This document shows positions 9,328 through 20,432 of a stretch of DNA of 64,000 nucleotides, one piece after another. Below the pieces are notes generated by a model. It was not told the DNA's origin. It saw nothing but the letters and a program-made list of their open reading frames with translations, and did not search any database. Position 1 is the stretch's first letter, and each line of letters opens with the position of its first letter. This stretch comes from Seminavis robusta (Eukaryota; Bacillariophyta; Bacillariophyceae; Naviculales; Naviculaceae): the NCBI GenBank assembly GCA_903772945.1, contig CAICTM010000260.1:19389-83388 (forward strand). Reading direction: 5' to 3'. A program made the translations under genes and the position numbers.

Positions 9328-11744
9328 ATGGATCGCCAGTTGTTGAATCGAGCGACGGATAGTTCCGATGCTCCAACTCCCGGATATCTGTACGTGGACA
9401 TTGCCAAGAATGCCGCTTCATCACCCGTCGCCTGTCAGGAAATTGCCACTTTTTTGACGCGCAAATTGGCCAACAAACAAAATGCGAATATCAAATGGAA
9501 GTGCCTCAAAGTCATTGCCAAAACTGCAGAATCTGTCAGTCGAGGACAATTCAAGCGTGCCGTGGTTCAAGATCAATCTGGTGTGGCAGCCATTCGATTG
9601 GCATCGAATTTTAGGGCACCACCCGATCCACTACGCGGCGATGAGCCCTCCAATCGGGTACGGATGGCCGCCAAGGAATGTCTCGATATTATCTATTCCG
9701 ACACGCCCACACAAGCCGAGCAGAGTCCCTATAATTCAGGGGGAGGAATGTCCAACACGTACGGTGCTCCACCTCACCAACAACCATCCTATGGAGGTGG
9801 AGGAGGTGGTGGAGGAATGCCGCCTCCTGGAACGGGTCGTCGTATGGAAGGCATTGGAAACCCAATGTTTTCGGATCCTCGGCTAGAGCCAGAGCCCAAA
9901 AGTAAAATGGAAGCCATGATGAAGGATGTTGGAGAGACTGTTGTGGGAATGATCAAAGACCCATTGGCTAGAGCTGCTGATGCACGAATTGCCAATGCAC
10001 ACGGGGAAATGCCACGTCCAGGTGGAATGCAGGGATTTGGTAGTCACAACAGTGGATCGGTAGGTTCTCTTCTTTTTTATATATGTATATAAAAATGTCG
10101 TGATCCTGGGAAATGATCCTGCTATGTTGTGAATAATCACGATGAAATTGCCAGTCTCCTCACCTGTTTGTCATCTCCCGAATTCAAATATCCATTTGTT
10201 TTTCACAGTATGGACGTCCTACTCCGCCTGGTCAGAGTCAATTGGCTCATGCTACTGGTGGACAGTGGACCATGGCTTCTAACAGAGGACCCAATGCAGT
10301 AGGAAGTAGTAGCAATGCCAATGACGCATACTACAAGTCGCGTCAGCAAGGCAACAACGCATTCTCTTGGGCCAACAAAGATGCGCATGGTTCCCATGGA
10401 GGGGTTGGAGGTTCTTGGGCATCTCCTGCTCCAACATCACAACCCTCATATGCTGATCACCACTCGACTACCCCCTCAATCACCGTCAACTCTATCCCAG
10501 GATCTTCAGTCAACCGAGGCAGTAGTGGCACTGCGGTTAGTGATGGCTCGTACGAAAAGAACTTGGTCATGGAATTGTGCCCACCAGGTGGCATGAAGCC
10601 CGTTCCTCCTCCCGACAAACTCTTGAATTTTGCCAAAGCAATCCCCAGTCTCAATGCTGATCAAATCAGTCCAGTCTTGTTGGATTGCTTGGAAGATGGA
10701 CATCCTTGGATTATGCGAGCCAAGGCACTTTGTGTTATGGAAACTTGCATTCAGGCAGGCTCTAGACCTGACAATACCAATCCCTATGCCAACTTCTTTT
10801 ATACGTGCCGAGGAGAAATTGAGCCACTTGCATCTCATGCGCGGGCTGCTGTCAGGGACCCAGCTCGGAGGGTCCTCACGTTGTTGGGTGTGGAAGTGAC
10901 AGCAGAAAAGCAGGCTGCGCCACCTGCTGCAGCCCCACCTGCTCCCCCCGCCGAACCTGTCAACCTACTGGATCTTAACGATTCACCCGCAGCAGCCCCG
11001 CCTGTGCCTCCGCCATCGGCAACCCCGCCGCCTCCAACTCAACCTGCTGTATCGGGTGCAGATATGTTTGGTGGAATGCAACTCAAAAGTGCCCCCGCTG
11101 TTGCAGCTGCTCAGGCGCCTGCACCTCCACCACCAGCACCAACCAGCGGAAATTTACTGGATGGGTTGAATTTGAACAATCCTCCTGCAGCGACCCCTGC
11201 TAAGCCTGCTGAGGTCATTGACATGTTTGGTTCCCTCTATGTAAAATCGAACGAGTTTGAGGAAGAGAAGAAGAGAGGATCTGAAGATTCAGATGACCTT
11301 GCTGCCGTCGCATCATCTGGTTCTGCCTTTGGTTTTATCAATGCCAACGCTTCAAATCAAGCTGCTGGAGCCTCTCCAGCGCCAGTGGCACAACCAAACA
11401 CTATGGAGTCTTTTGATCCTCTCTCCAACTTCTCACCCAACACGCAAACACAAATGTTGCAGGTTTCTCCGCAGCAGATGCAAGCACTGGCCTACCAGCA
11501 AATGATGATGCAGCAGCAGGCACTACAAATGCAGATGGCCATGGCAATGCAAGGTGGCGGCATGCCGCGCGCACCAATGCAGATGCAAATGATGCCTGGT
11601 GTAGCTCCAGGAGTGATGGGCCCGCATCCGGGGAATAATACCAGCACGGGATTCTCATTTCTGGACAAACCTGCGGCAAAGAAGGAAGACAAAATGTTTG
11701 ATTTTGTCCAAGACGCCATCAAAACAGAAAAAACCCACCATTAG
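9328..11744 (+). CDS. Tepsin-like AP-4 accessory protein (ENTH plus VHS-like)
   Basis: Two exons, 9328-10059 and 10209-11744, with a phase-0 intron (GTAGGT donor, TTTCACAG acceptor), giving 755 residues. Residues 1-125 form an ENTH domain of the tepsin kind: NRATDSSDAPTPGYLY at the start and APPDPLRG near residue 97 match the pattern of animal and plant tepsins. A second helical domain at about 362-472 (ELCPPGGMKPVPPPDKLL onward) corresponds to tepsin's VHS-like domain. The Pro/Ala-rich tail carries a clathrin-box-like LLDLN (about 495) and motifs that match the known AP-4 appendage ligands: MFGGMQL (about 529) and MFGSLYV (about 582) fit LFxG[ML]x[LV], and SAFGFIN (about 615) fits S[AV]F[SA]FLN. 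Inferred role: cargo sorting at the trans-Golgi with AP-4. Poly-Gly and Met/Gln-rich stretches are low complexity. Confidence 0.88.
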
Positions 11745-12171
11745 TATGATTGTGATAGACGAGTGTTATTTGGAGGTCTAGCTAGCCAGATAAAAAGAAA
11801 TAGTTGTGCTGACCACAAAAGGACTTGTGATTCTTCGCCCTTTAGAACCGTCAACTGTCGTGGAAGACGACACCGCTCAATGAGAGGGTACCGGTATCGT
11901 ACGGTGGTAATTGGGCCATTGGAAACGACGAGATTATAGGCACAATAGGTTGCTGTTGCCAAAAAGCCCCCCAGTAACGAGCCCAAGCATTACGACGGCA
12001 CACTGTTGAGACACACTGTGAGGCCTCGCCTTCCAGCACCAGCTGCAGCCGACCCGCCATGCGCACTACAAGTGCAAAGGCAAGACGATCGCACCGCGCA
12101 GATGTGAACACACATATTGTCCGGAAGAACACACTACATTGTACGATCATCAATCTGTTTCCGGGGTCGTC
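11745..12171. other. Intergenic between convergent genes
   Basis: The 3' flanks of the tepsin-like gene and the tRNA ligase meet here. I see no gene, no repeat array and no RNA gene. A CCGGTATCGTACGG-type segment lies near 11890. Confidence 0.5.
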
Positions 12172-15100
12172 TTATTGTTTCTTTTTCAACCAATCGGGCA
12201 TTTGGTGAACGATTCCATCACCCTTCAATGCTCCTGCTTCGACCGTGCCCTTCAAGATAGCGCGTGATGGTTGAAATCCCCAACAGCCAACAGAGGCATC
12301 ATCCGGCCACTTGAAGTCGGTTTGCCACAATTTGTTGCTGTCTGCCGCACTGGCATTGTCTGCGTCATAGGCAATTGTGATATGAGGCGAATCCCTTTCC
12401 ACGAGGTCTGGAGAAAACGACGTGACAGCCACCGCCACACTCATCAGGACCTTTTGCTTGTTGTCGACGATCCTGGTACTGTACTTGACTTCGCCCAACG
12501 TCAGTTCTTGAACAGAACCATGGCGGCTCCACAAACTGGCCATTCTCTTCATATCTTCGACACAGGATGACCGTCTCACAAAAACCAGAGTCGAATGCGG
12601 ATTGGGTGGACGGACGACGTTGGTAGGGATCATGATCCCTTGCTCCTTGGCGTGCTGCAGGAAGCCAACGTATATCTCACGTACAGCAGTGACGCTTTCG
12701 GTATCCAGCACTGTCCAAGCAAGCGCAGCGTCGGAATGAAATCTGTCATTTGCGCTTTGCTCATCTGCAATCTTGAATATTTCGTCGAGTGTTTTGCCTT
12801 CTGGGTTGTTTTCCGCGGATCGAAGGTTCCGAGCCATTTTCTCGACCTTTTTATGATCAACGTCGTGTAGGTTCTGGAGGAATCCAAGTGGAGTGGCTGT
12901 ATCCAGTGTCAAGATCGTCACGGAAGCTCCTTTGGCAACGGCCATTCGGAGGTATGGCGCATACTCTCGTGCGGTGGTTGATGTATTCGAAACTACAAGA
13001 CAACGGACGTTGCTGTCGTCTAGTGCCCCTCGAGCACGGTTTTGGGCATCCTCGTGCGCCGCCGAGATTAAATCAGGATGGTACGGACATGTTGCGCCAA
13101 AGTAGTCGTCTGCCTCAACAACGGGAGCTGAGGCAACGGGCTCCTGCCCGGTATCTCGCCATAAGCGTTGACATGCCTTTGCAACTGTACTCTTGCCAAC
13201 GCCCGAAACCCCGCGGAGGATCAACACCTTCGAAGGAGAAGTGGAGGAGTGAACCATCGGGACAAGGCGACCAGTTACATCACCGAACTGAAGATCTATT
13301 GGCGATTGAGCATCGAAAAGGTCCTGCAAAGTCGGAAAGGCCTGGCGCAGAGATGTCTCTGCTTGTTGGACCGCAGCATCAAGCCCGAGCCGATGTGACT
13401 TCACGTCGAGGTAGTCTTCCGCCCCCTTTTCCGCCACAAGACACGGCAGCGCCATCAACTCAGCATTGAACTCGCTGTGGGTGGTTTTGGATATCAAAAT
13501 GCCAGAATCAGGAGTCTCCAAAATTATCATGTCTGGCTGGTCGTCTCGTTTACCCAGAACAACCTTCACGCGCGGATTGGAGCCCAGAAAGTTCGAGAAT
13601 TTTTTCCTTATAGGCCCCAATATGTCCTCCTTCTTCTTCTTACCTTTCTTGTTCGCCTTTTTAGCCTCTTTTGTCATCTTGGGTGTTTCCCCTCCTGGAA
13701 AGACATGATTGAAGCCAACCACAATCTCTCCGTGAAAGCCAGTGGGGATATTTTCCCACACAAAGTTTTCTTTCTCAAGCCTTTTCACCATCTCCACGGG
13801 ATCTGCAAAAACCAAGGAATCATCCAAACCGTGGACCGCCATGAACTCAGCCAATTGAAAGGCCACGCCACACCGAGCCACAACGAATGGTCCATCCGTC
13901 GTGTCTCGCAATACATCGTCTTCCAATAGACCCAACATCTTGGCAGTTTTCAGATAGTCTCGGCCTGCATCGGACTCAGCCGGCAATAGGATATCCTTAC
14001 TCATCATATCCACTAGAGCGGCAGCCGTGGAATCCATCTGTATGGCACGTTCTTGCAACCACATGGCAAAATGGGTGTAGAACAATGCCGCAGCCGCAAC
14101 CACATCGCTGGGCTTTTGGCCATGACAGAATTCTTTTGGATCGGGGTATGGCTGCGCAGCCAGATCACCAAACTTTTGTCGGCAAAACTTCAAAGCTCGC
14201 TGATGGAGAGTCTTGAATGTCGTCAAGTGCGCATCGTCACCGTTGCGTGTTCTCCGCAGGAATTCTCGAAACTGTCGATGCGTGATGTAGCTGGCCGTCT
14301 TGGCTTTGAAGAGTTGTCGAATTACTGGGTCGCCCTTTGTCTCGTCCTGGGCCATTTCATAACAGACGGCACCTTCTCCCGCCAAGCATTGATGGTTTTG
14401 ATGTGGGGGATCAAACCACGCTCCCTTGGGGGCATCCTTGTAGAAGAAACGCCCTTTCATGAGCGCTTGTGTGGCCATCTCCAAGTGCCCCACCTTGACC
14501 AAAAGAGTCGGCTTGCAAGTTTGAGCAGGTGCTTGCATTGCTCCTCTCCACAGATCAAAGGTGAATTCCTGATCTACCTTGAAGACGAGACCGGAATGCT
14601 CCGTGTCGATGCTTCCCAATTCAGGCAGTTGGACCATACCAATGAAGGCCAAATGATCGACGGGACGACCATCTTTGCCATACTCGAGCACAATGTGTTT
14701 ATTGTCGTTGAATTCAAACAATAATAGGTATCCGCGCGACCACAGAGACAGAACCAAATCCTGGTTGATTCCATCCTTCCAAATCTCTCGGAAGCACTCA
14801 AAAATGTGAGGAGGAAACTGGCCGGTATCTACGAGTGACAGTTGGCTAAAGGTAGTCTTTTTGGAATGATCGTGGCTCATGACATCCGACAGGAGCCCAG
14901 CACACTCACAAACTCCCTTGGAGTTGACAAACAACCATAGCTCTTTGGAAACAGGATCTGTGTAGCCGTAGACTCCTGCATTCTTGCCGTTTGCCTTCCA
15001 GGTGAAGATGTAGTGGGTTGGTTTCAGCTTTTCTGTGCCAGGAAAGCATTTTGCGGGTGGAGCATGAAGGTCAACAGCAGAGGAAGCGTCGTGGCTGGTG

Positions 15101-15630
15101 GTGGTTCCTTCTTCCACGCCTTCATCACCTTGTCCAGCAAACTTTTTGTTTCCATGAATGATAAAGGCACTGCCACGCAAATGATCAAAGACCACAAAAC
15201 AAGCTCGAGGGATGTTCTGTTGCAGACAAGGGAACAAGTAGCCAGTGTCATCGGTCAAGCCGAATTTGCTTTTATTCCGCGAGGCTTGAATTTTGATGGA
15301 TAAGGCTTCAAAGCGTCTCTTATCGCCATCGACCAGCACCGGTCCTGATTGTCGGGCGTTGGGACCGAGACGGACAAAATCATACCATCTGGCAAATTGC
15401 GACTGTTTCCCAAGTCGATCAGCCGCTTGTGACAAGGAAACCAACGTGCGATGTTTGCCATGGCAATAGAGCAGTTGGTCCCCGTGATCCTTGTGAAATT
15501 GGTGAGTGCGAATGAAAAAGCGGCAGACAAAATCTTGCAAGATCGCGTTGTTTCGGAAGCTTTCGTGGCTGGCGAGAAACTCGCTCAGCCACAGCTGGAA
15601 GCCTCTGTCTTCGTTTTCGAACGTTTCCAT
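12172..15630 (-). CDS. Three-domain tRNA/RNA ligase (ligase, kinase, CPDase)
   Basis: A single uninterrupted exon of 1152 residues from ATG 15630. Three catalytic modules follow the fungal/plant tRNA ligase order. The N-terminal adenylyltransferase has the nucleotidyl motif KANGKN with its Lys near residue 212 (KxNG). A polynucleotide-kinase domain has the P-loop GVSGVGKST near residues 808-816, followed by VVEADDYFG. The C-terminal 2H phosphodiesterase has both signature motifs, HSTLVFV near 1012 and HITIAY near 1083. Such enzymes heal 2',3'-cyclic phosphate and 5'-OH ends and seal them, which completes intron removal from tRNAs and, in fungi, the HAC1 unfolded-protein-response splice. A Lys-rich insert (KKANKKGKKKKE) lies between the ligase and kinase parts. 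No organelle presequence is obvious, so a nucleo-cytoplasmic place is likely. Confidence 0.9.
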   Translation of the reverse strand: METFENEDRGFQLWLSEFLASHESFRNNAILQDFVCRFFIRTHQFHKDHGDQLLYCHGKHRTLVSLSQAADRLGKQSQFARWYDFVRLGPNARQSGPVLVDGDKRRFEALSIKIQASRNKSKFGLTDDTGYLFPCLQQNIPRACFVVFDHLRGSAFIIHGNKKFAGQGDEGVEEGTTTSHDASSAVDLHAPPAKCFPGTEKLKPTHYIFTWKANGKNAGVYGYTDPVSKELWLFVNSKGVCECAGLLSDVMSHDHSKKTTFSQLSLVDTGQFPPHIFECFREIWKDGINQDLVLSLWSRGYLLLFEFNDNKHIVLEYGKDGRPVDHLAFIGMVQLPELGSIDTEHSGLVFKVDQEFTFDLWRGAMQAPAQTCKPTLLVKVGHLEMATQALMKGRFFYKDAPKGAWFDPPHQNHQCLAGEGAVCYEMAQDETKGDPVIRQLFKAKTASYITHRQFREFLRRTRNGDDAHLTTFKTLHQRALKFCRQKFGDLAAQPYPDPKEFCHGQKPSDVVAAAALFYTHFAMWLQERAIQMDSTAAALVDMMSKDILLPAESDAGRDYLKTAKMLGLLEDDVLRDTTDGPFVVARCGVAFQLAEFMAVHGLDDSLVFADPVEMVKRLEKENFVWENIPTGFHGEIVVGFNHVFPGGETPKMTKEAKKANKKGKKKKEDILGPIRKKFSNFLGSNPRVKVVLGKRDDQPDMIILETPDSGILISKTTHSEFNAELMALPCLVAEKGAEDYLDVKSHRLGLDAAVQQAETSLRQAFPTLQDLFDAQSPIDLQFGDVTGRLVPMVHSSTSPSKVLILRGVSGVGKSTVAKACQRLWRDTGQEPVASAPVVEADDYFGATCPYHPDLISAAHEDAQNRARGALDDSNVRCLVVSNTSTTAREYAPYLRMAVAKGASVTILTLDTATPLGFLQNLHDVDHKKVEKMARNLRSAENNPEGKTLDEIFKIADEQSANDRFHSDAALAWTVLDTESVTAVREIYVGFLQHAKEQGIMIPTNVVRPPNPHSTLVFVRRSSCVEDMKRMASLWSRHGSVQELTLGEVKYSTRIVDNKQKVLMSVAVAVTSFSPDLVERDSPHITIAYDADNASAADSNKLWQTDFKWPDDASVGCWGFQPSRAILKGTVEAGALKGDGIVHQMPDWLKKKQ

Positions 15631-15973
15631 TGTTTTGGTGAATATCTGGCTAGCTATTGAACGTAATTATTTGGTTTTATTAGCCTCCGCTTTCTTTCTT
15701 TGTGCTGCAGGCCAAGCTCCTCTGAAAGAAGGACAGGATGAGCGTCTCTTCGATCACGTCTTCGGTGCGTGCTTTTCCAAGTTTGGGTTTGGATCTTTTA
15801 TTTGGGGGCGAGTTGAAACCTGGATCGCAAGAGAAGTCGGCGAAGATGGGAAGGCTTCTAACAGGAAGATGGGAAGGCTTATACAGGAACACGTTTCTGG
15901 TTAGCGAGACTACCGGTACCAGTACCGGTATCACTCAATCAGTGGAGAGATAATTGCAGAGTCTACTGTCTAC
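15631..15973. other. Intergenic 5' flank of tRNA ligase
   Basis: No gene supported. A compact palindromic stretch ACCGGTACCAGTACCGGTA lies at about 15911-15929, one of many CCGGTA-type sites in the window's intergenic DNA. Confidence 0.45.
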
Positions 15974-16497
15974 CTATGTGGCTTTGTTGATTGTTGCGAG
16001 CTGGTTGCCTTTATTTTGCTTGTGGTGCTGTTTCTTACCAGCATCTTCCCAACAGAAACCAGCATCATTCAGCTTTGCCTGACGTTCCTCACTCAGCCTA
16101 TTGTTCATTAGGTCAGTGCGTCGGTTCATTGCCCAATACCCAAGTTTTGCATTCTTCGGGTATCGTGCTGGGATGTACCCATGACCATTCTCTGTCACAA
16201 ACGCTTTAACGCAAGATATCATTATATCAAATGCTTTCTCAGATGATGGTCACGAGGTCGAATTATAACGTTATAACGTTGATTGCGAGGTGGTTTGCGG
16301 TCTTGTATCTTCCAAATGAATCCAATTGAGTTTAGCTTTCCACACGGTAGCCACATAGTTTTCCTTCATTGTATCTTCGCCGATTGTATTCCACCCAGCG
16401 ATAGAGCGCTTCCTGTTTGCGCTTTACATAACAACTTCCAAACGTAATTTGGTAGTCTTTCAAAGCAAGGTAACCTTGTTCCCATTCTTCCTTCCCA
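15974..16497 (-). pseudogene. Helicase-associated (HA) domain remnant, two repeats
   Basis: Two separated blocks on the minus strand each look like a helicase-associated domain, a module that occurs in tandem in many diatom proteins. Block 1 (16497-16335) reads EWEQGYLALKDYQITFGSCY, then WVEYNRRRYNEGKLCGYR before a stop at 16334-16332. Block 2 (16222-15974) reads FVTENGHGYIPARYPKNAKL, then GYWAMNRR and a Leu-rich end finishing in AGFCWE before a basic tail. The spacing of W, R and L residues fits the HA pattern of aromatic and basic positions. A block-1 ATG is not evident and no convincing splice pair joins the blocks, so this is either a gene with an intron I cannot place or a decayed fragment; the latter is favoured. 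Confidence 0.5.
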
Positions 16498-16824
16498 TGA
16501 TTTCGGCCTCTGTTACTACTGAGTGTTATCGCTCAAATCCGTGAGGGCTTTGGTACTTGGTGCCGCTCGAGGCGAGCGCTTTGGTACTACTGGGTGTTGT
16601 GGATCAAACGCCGCCAGAACTCGTTGCTGTATTTTGGTGTTATGGCGGAAGAAGCTGCGGGAGAACGCTTCCCACAATAAGTCTTGTAGCTGATTTGACG
16701 CAAAACAAGGATCGTTGCGGGCCAATGATGGTTGGCAGCCCAAATCGGCGGAGCTACGTGCAAGTTGATTGTTTGAATCACCACAACTCACGCTTCTTTT
16801 CTCTCTGTGGTTCTTAGTGGATGG

Positions 16825-18357
16825 TCACTTTTCATCGTTCCATGTAGAGTCTGTCGTCGAGCCATCATAACTTTGCCGTGCTGCAGTATCTTCCTCCGCT
16901 GCGGGAGAGCTGGTGTCATTTAAATCCAGTCCGTTTTCTCGTATATCACTGGTTCCGTTGACTGCTTCTCCTTCGTCACCTCCATACTCATTACTAGTCT
17001 CAATAGCAGAGCCCCCGGGAAAGGTAGCGCATCCGGCGTCTCCAGTGGTGAACGAAGGATTCATTTTGCCTGATGCATGTTTCTCTTCTCCTGACAGATC
17101 GCCCTTTTGGCGAAACTGGGCAGAACTGTCCGGGTTGGCAGAGTCACCGGAGGCTTCCAGCGTACTCTGGTTGCTTTTTTGAAATTCCGCAATCAGCCCA
17201 GATCTGTGCTTGTCAACCTCCATGTTTATTGCAGTTTCGCGCCTTGTGCTTCTCAAAACAACCTTCTTGATCGATGAGCGCCAGTGAGAAACGTCGTTCC
17301 TTTGTTGCACCTTGTCCCCGTGGAGGGCGCGGCGGAACGCCCAAAACCTAGATTGGTCCGGGAAATCCTTTCGGGCCACCAGGTAGGATGGCCTCGCATA
17401 AATCAGAACATTCAGGAAGCCTTGGAGCGGGAGGGTGATGGACACAATTATCAGCAAAGGATACAGGGTATCTTCGTCTTCTGCATGGAAATGTCTCATT
17501 TCTAATGATCGTAACAGAACTGTTGGCAAAAAACAGAGCAAGAACGATGCGACGTACAAGAAGGCTTGGGTTGCCACTGCCTTAATTCTTTTGGTCTGTT
17601 GCTGATTGAGTTGGTTGCCAGCTGATGCGCCAATGGAGGAATGTAGATAGGCCCTGCTCCGTACGATGGTTTGCCTAACATGAAGATAAACCATTATATT
17701 GCTGGTCAAGATGACAATAAAGATAATCATGGCGGGGATGCCCGCAAAAACCCAGCTGATGGCAATCGATTCACAGCACACGGCATCTTCGCCATCCTCA
17801 GGATTGCAGCCGCAGCCGTGAGGGTAGTCGTATACCCAACAACCCATCCCAACCAAAACCTCGTTGTAGACTCCCATCACCGCTCCAATAGTAGCGGTGA
17901 CGAGGGGGTATCCAATGGAAAGAATGTGCATGAATGGCTCGACCCTTCTAGCAAGTTGCTGTTCCTTGAAACCAAATCGAACTGTCAGCAGGAAGTACAA
18001 GCTGAGAGATCCATTGTACCAAGCATTGCTAAAGGAAAATTGTTGCAAGAATCCCAGAGCAGTACAACTTGTGTCATTCCCGAAAGCCCACACTCTTTGA
18101 GAAGTCTCGTTGGGCAAGAGAAATCCCTGAAGAGCAATCGCGACACTGCTCACCAGATCACAGCAGCTGAGGCCCAACAATATTCTGCGATAGGGACTTC
18201 TCTTTTTCGACGAAAGAACCATGTAGATAATGTTGGAACTTCCCCAAAAACTCAAAAGCGCGGAAACGATGGCGATAATGTAGAGGGCCTGCTCCTGAGC
18301 ATCCGTGAGACTGGAGATGTCCTCGCTTGGCAACCCGCTGTCCCCCTCTAGAGACAT
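16825..18357 (-). CDS. Seven-transmembrane receptor, rhodopsin/cAMP-receptor-like fold
   Basis: An intronless 510-residue protein from ATG 18357. Seven hydrophobic segments are visible: about 22-46 (starts ALYIIAIVSALL), 60-82, 112-130, 142-166, 200-228 (AISWVFAGIPAMIIF), 268-292 and 304-334 (ends NVLIYARPSYL). The loop before segment 5 is Cys-rich (GCGCNPEDGEDAVCC) and could be disulphide-bonded outside the cell. An N-linked glycosylation sequon (NETS) and another (NGS) precede segment 3. The Ser/Thr/Asp-rich C-terminal tail of about 170 residues has many potential phosphorylation sites. This topology fits G-protein-coupled receptors of the class A/E border found in diatoms. The ligand is unknown. 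I am confident of 7TM topology and less so of the subclass. Confidence 0.75.
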   Translation of the reverse strand: MSLEGDSGLPSEDISSLTDAQEQALYIIAIVSALLSFWGSSNIIYMVLSSKKRSPYRRILLGLSCCDLVSSVAIALQGFLLPNETSQRVWAFGNDTSCTALGFLQQFSFSNAWYNGSLSLYFLLTVRFGFKEQQLARRVEPFMHILSIGYPLVTATIGAVMGVYNEVLVGMGCWVYDYPHGCGCNPEDGEDAVCCESIAISWVFAGIPAMIIFIVILTSNIMVYLHVRQTIVRSRAYLHSSIGASAGNQLNQQQTKRIKAVATQAFLYVASFLLCFLPTVLLRSLEMRHFHAEDEDTLYPLLIIVSITLPLQGFLNVLIYARPSYLVARKDFPDQSRFWAFRRALHGDKVQQRNDVSHWRSSIKKVVLRSTRRETAINMEVDKHRSGLIAEFQKSNQSTLEASGDSANPDSSAQFRQKGDLSGEEKHASGKMNPSFTTGDAGCATFPGGSAIETSNEYGGDEGEAVNGTSDIRENGLDLNDTSSPAAEEDTAARQSYDGSTTDSTWNDEK

Positions 18358-18688
18358 AGTTGTGTTTGTTCTTGTCCGTCTTGTTGCTTATGCCAAGTTG
18401 GGGTCTGCCCTGTCCAAGTTGAGGTGTGGCCTTGTGAGAGTACTGTAGTTTTCGTTGTTGGATGGTCGGGCCTACGATGACTGCATGCCTGATGGAAGCA
18501 GTGGGAACGCGAGGATGTGGTCGCTTTTGTTGATGTTACGACGTTACGGCTAAGCTTTTCATCCACGCTCTGCCTTGTTTAGCCAACGGAGCTGTAAGAA
18601 TGAATGGCTCAGAGGCTTCGTCAAAACCCCTCGGACCTCGGATCTTCGCAACCATGGAGATAACACCCCCACAAACAAGCAACATCTT

Positions 18689-20067
18689 ATGATGATGATG
18701 TCGTCTCGAGCCATCATCGCAGCCACTGCTCATGTGAAGAGCCTTCGTCTTGTGACACGAGGACAGCAACGACAGCAGTTCTTGTTGACCGTATCATCAC
18801 AGCAACCATTACTGCGTTCCTACTCTACCACCTTTGCGTGCCTCAAGAAACGCAAGGACGATGACGATGACGACGATGAAATCATTACCATGAACACGGA
18901 AATGTCGGAAGAAGAAGCTCGACAACTGATTGACGACGAACTAGCGAAAATGGAGAAGGAACACGCCGATAAGTTCGCCGTGGCACCAGAAGATTGGAAA
19001 CCAGGAATGCGCAAGCGGAAATTAGTGGTGGGCCGTAATCTCGAAGATTTTGAGCGAGAAATCTTTCCCGATCGATTCGCCGCCAAATGGACCTTGCGAG
19101 ATAAACGCTGTGGCGCCTTGGCCATTAAAGTGGGCATGCTGCCTGTCTGGGATCCCGTCTGGGGTGAACGACACGCCTGTACTTTGCTATATGTCGACAA
19201 CAATGTAGTGTTGGGACACAAGACCATGGAGCAAAATGGATACACGGCAGTACAGGTGGCTGCAGGACAACGAAAACGAAAAAATGTCGGTAAAAGCATC
19301 CTGGGACAGTACAAGGGATTGTTGCAGTACGATCCAACCGAAAATCCACCCTTTCTAGTACGAGAATTTCGTGTCACCAATGAAGAGCACATGCCACCAC
19401 TCTTTTCTTGCATTCATGCGCGCCATTTTGTACCTGGACAAAATGTGGATATTTCTGGAATCTCCAAAGGAAAAGGATTCCAAGGAGCCATGAAGCGGTG
19501 GGGATTTGGTGGTATGCCGGCCACACATGGAACCTCCAAGTCTCATCGACACTTGGGATCAACTGGAGCGTGCCAAGATCCTGGAAAGGTCTGGAAGGGC
19601 AAGAAAATGGCTGGTCGAATGGGAGGTGACCGAGTGACGGTTCAAAATATGCGCGTTCTCAAAATTGATCGAGGACGAAACTTGCTCTGGATCAAGGTAA
19701 GCATCAAGGTTATATAAAGTGTCATCCTTCAAGCCTGTTTGAGTTGAGTCGAGTCGAGTCAATTCAAGTCTCTTCATTTTGTCTTCCTTCTCTACAGGGT
19801 CATGTCCCAGGCCAAAAGGGCGGGTTTGTAGAAATTCGTGACGCCGTCAAGAAACCACTCTGGAATACCGATCTAGTAGAAGGAGCGTTGGATCGACCCC
19901 CCTTGCCAACCTATGAGTATGCCAACGATACATTGGAAGGCACCGATGATGAAATCATTGATGGATCGGGGGCAGCAGGGCACGAACTATTCATGCCCAT
20001 TGGCAACGAGGATCCATTTGATCCCGATTACCGACATACCGTCGAACAACTTCCTGCGGATGATTAA
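18689..20067 (+). CDS. Mitochondrial large-subunit ribosomal protein uL3m
   Basis: Two exons, 18689-19696 and 19798-20067, joined across a 101-nt intron (GTAAGC donor, TCTACAG acceptor), giving 425 residues. The first ATG of the frame, one of four consecutive Met codons, is used; upstream codons contain no ATG. Residues 1-45 are Arg/Ser/Gln-rich without acids, as expected of a mitochondrial presequence, and are followed by a run of seven Asp. The uL3 signature is clear: GISKGKGFQGAMKRWGFGG, then THGTSKSHRHLGSTG, then KVWKGKKMAGRMGGDRVT. Protein L3 anchors the 3' domain of large-subunit rRNA near the peptidyl transferase centre. The intron contains a GAGTC pentamer run at 19741-19760. The C-terminus is acidic and extended compared with bacterial L3. 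Confidence 0.9.
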
Positions 20068-20432
20068 ACAGTCTAAACAAAGTAGGCCTATTTTTGGTGG
20101 CTGCGTAGTCCGTAGACGATGACGAATTCGTAGCTGGTTTGGATCCATTCTACCCCTCTTTGACAGCAGCAGAACGAGTCCGTGTGTCTATTTCTTGCAG
20201 GCTGTAGGTGCATTGGGATGGCGCATTGAGGACGACGAGGGCAGGTCGTATCACGGAGAAACCTCAGCACACGAAACCCAGCCTCCCAATTGATATTGCC
20301 ACAGATGCAGGGTTACTAAAAAAATTGGCTGTCTACAGTATTAGCGTACAATGTATTGAGCGAATAGCTAATGGTTCGTAGCAGAGAAAGGCTTCTCTAC
20401 CACGATCATGCTAGGGCCGGCCTGGTCATCCG
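20068..20432. other. Intergenic between convergent genes
   Basis: The 3' flanks of uL3m and the class C receptor. No gene or array seen. Confidence 0.5.

Noticed and set aside
12789-13469. 226-residue plus-strand frame opposite the tRNA ligase
   Set aside because: Shadow of a strong coding frame; Arg/Pro/Ser-rich without any domain signal.
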